A stretch of 64,000 bases of DNA. It comes from Agapanthus africanus. Lineage: Eukaryota > Streptophyta > Magnoliopsida > Asparagales > Amaryllidaceae. Position numbers and translations under genes: made by a program. Location: NCBI GenBank assembly GCA_030015575.1, contig CM057344.1:596076410-596140409 (forward strand), written 5' to 3'. The notes under the pieces were generated by a model. The model was not told the DNA's origin and made no database searches. It was given only the letters and a program-made list of their open reading frames with translations. Shown here one piece after another: positions 62,692 through 64,000 of the stretch (positions are counted from its first letter, which is position 1; the number at the start of each line of letters is the position of its first letter).

Positions 62692-63766
62692 TGTGGGGTA
62701 GGTCGTTACCCAGTGCAGTTTTCCTAAAGATAGGTAAACTAGTTATCGAAAAAGGGGTTATATTAAAGTTCATGATATTTTAATGAAAAAGTCTGTTATA
62801 TGATTATTGAACATGAAATTTTTTGTTAAACTACAAGCTAAATGATATACACAGTGTTAAGAGTTGTGTTAGGATATTAGTTTGACCTATTTTGCTTATG
62901 AAGTGGAGTATAAATGTTAAAAAAATAATATATATCGGAGCTAACTCCACTTTTGTCGATATGTCTTAAAAATTATATAGAAGTGAAGAGAGAGAGAGAT
63001 GAAGGGACTTACTAGTTGTGTAGTGTTAGGAAGGGGGTAAGAAAGAGGGGAGGTCTTGGTCTCTTCGGAGATGCTCTGGTCGTCGAAATTTGAACGCTAC
63101 TCCTTTTGGCTTGCTTAACTCCACTTGAATAGCCTTAACCCTTCTTGAACTTCGAGAATTTTGAGAAAATTTTCAGAATAGAGGAGAGGTAAGGCATGGG
63201 GTGGTATTTATAGGGTAAAAATGAGAGAGGGTGTGAAATAAAAATGAATTAAAATGGATTTAATAATGTTAATTAGGGATTTGAATAGTCTCTGTTTGAT
63301 TACAGGAAAATCAAACAGTGCATGGGAGTTGAGGGGAGCTGAAGGGGCTTGTGTGCAAAGCACGAAGGTGATTGGGGTGATCCAACCGTTGGTAGCGGCC
63401 AAAGTAGGGAAACGGGCGGTCGGATCTTGATGGATTGCCTCGAGATTCATGCCACATGTCAAGTTTGGTGTTAACTCCTCTTTGTGCCTATTTGATTTTT
63501 CTGAAACCTTTCGATTCCCGTGAATTGCACATGTAACTCTTGGGCTTCCAAAAAATTAAAAAGAAAAATCTTTAAAAAATAATTGGGACTGATGGGAATC
63601 GAACGCACAGGCTATATCACAGCAGTGTAGAGGTTTTACCAGTGAGTTATAAGTTGCTTCTTGCTTTTATTGAACAAAAATAACTTATAACTCCTCCACA
63701 GGCTGAAATACCCTTTTCTATACATTTAAACAAATAATTCTGTACAGGGATTTCAGAGTCGTTACA
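62692..63766 (-). repeat. 3' LTR of chromovirus H2, right part
   Basis: Starts with the right TGTGG duplication of F (62692-62696) and continues H2. Ends ...GTCGTTACA, i.e. TGTAACGAC on the minus strand. Contains the second tRNA-like segment (63595-63650). Short frames here are not genes. Confidence 0.82.
63595..63655 (-). other. tRNA-like / Pol III box segment in LTR H2
   Basis: Minus strand: TAACTCACTGG (A-box-like), then about 40 bases later CGTTCGATTCCC (B-box-like, near the consensus GGTTCGANTCC). Corresponds to 22437-22500 in H1. Confidence 0.5.
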
Positions 63767-63785
63767 TTCTACCCTCCTTATAAAA
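63767..63785 (-). other. Polypurine tract of chromovirus H2
   Basis: Minus strand AAGGAGGGTAGAA directly before TGTAACGAC, preceded by the AATTTCGAGAACGAAAT stretch typical of chromovirus 3' ends. Confidence 0.8.
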
Positions 63786-63839
63786 ATTTCGTTCTCGAAA
63801 TTTTCATTTACATAGAGACTAATTTTCAAAAAGGTAAGG

Positions 63840-64000
63840 ATATCGTGCACGTATATCCTCTTCTCTTTCTCAAGTTGATTCTCCTGGCAAATCCTTTCTC
63901 CACATCACTCGGACCAAGTTTACCTCCTTGTTCCGTAATGTCTTCACCTTTTGGTTCAGGATCTCAACCGGTTGCTGCTCGTAAGTTAGGTCAGTCTTTA
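63840..64000 (-). pseudogene. pol: Chromodomain-like integrase tail of H2 (cut by window end)
   Basis: Minus-strand translation reads QPVEILNQKVKTLRNKEV and ends near GEST, the same chromodomain-type tail as in G1 (18030-18165). This makes H2 a Tekay/Del-like chromovirus whose internal domain lies right of the window. Whether it is intact cannot be judged from this piece. Confidence 0.75.

Overview
This is a seed-plant (most likely angiosperm) nuclear window made almost entirely of LTR retrotransposons nested in one another. I found no host protein-coding gene, rRNA or true tRNA gene. Plant origin is supported by initiator-tRNA-Met primer sites, long LTRs (2.0-3.1 kb), chromovirus (Tekay/Del-like) and Ty1/copia pol fragments, and AT-rich spacers. 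I cannot name the species.

Layout. (1) 1-9200: copia element A on the minus strand. Its left LTR is cut by the window edge, and its right LTR is 7000-9200. (2) 9241-22615: H1, an old chromovirus-type LTR read on the minus strand, split by G1. G1 (10284-21371) is a plus-strand Tekay/Del-like chromovirus with 3.1-kb LTRs and a CTTTG target duplication. (3) 22616-23004: short AT-rich spacer. (4) From 23005 to the window end: H2, a minus-strand chromovirus whose 3' LTR is split by a very large insertion and whose internal domain starts at 63767 and runs off the window.

The insertion in H2 is a nest. F (24113-62691, plus-strand copia, two 2049-bp LTRs, TGTGG duplication) carries in its leader a minus-strand LTR-INT-LTR-INT-LTR array (28217-57088, AGTGG duplication). 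The first internal domain of that array carries element C (32800-43161, minus-strand copia, GGTTC duplication). By-eye LTR divergence falls from F (about 3-4%) to C and A (about 1%), in agreement with the nesting order.

A, both units of the array, C and, more distantly, F belong to one copia family. All copies have broken pol remnants and no recognisable gag, yet the LTRs are young. This suggests a family mobilised in trans. They share a very long leader between primer site and protease remnant. It holds an inverted repeat pairing the LTR end with the leader across the primer site, a GC-rich hairpin about 190-210 bp from the primer site, a duplicated ~90-bp block, a triplicated motif that varies in concert within each copy, and a ~135-bp module with protein-like conservation. 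This structured leader is the best candidate in the window for something undescribed.
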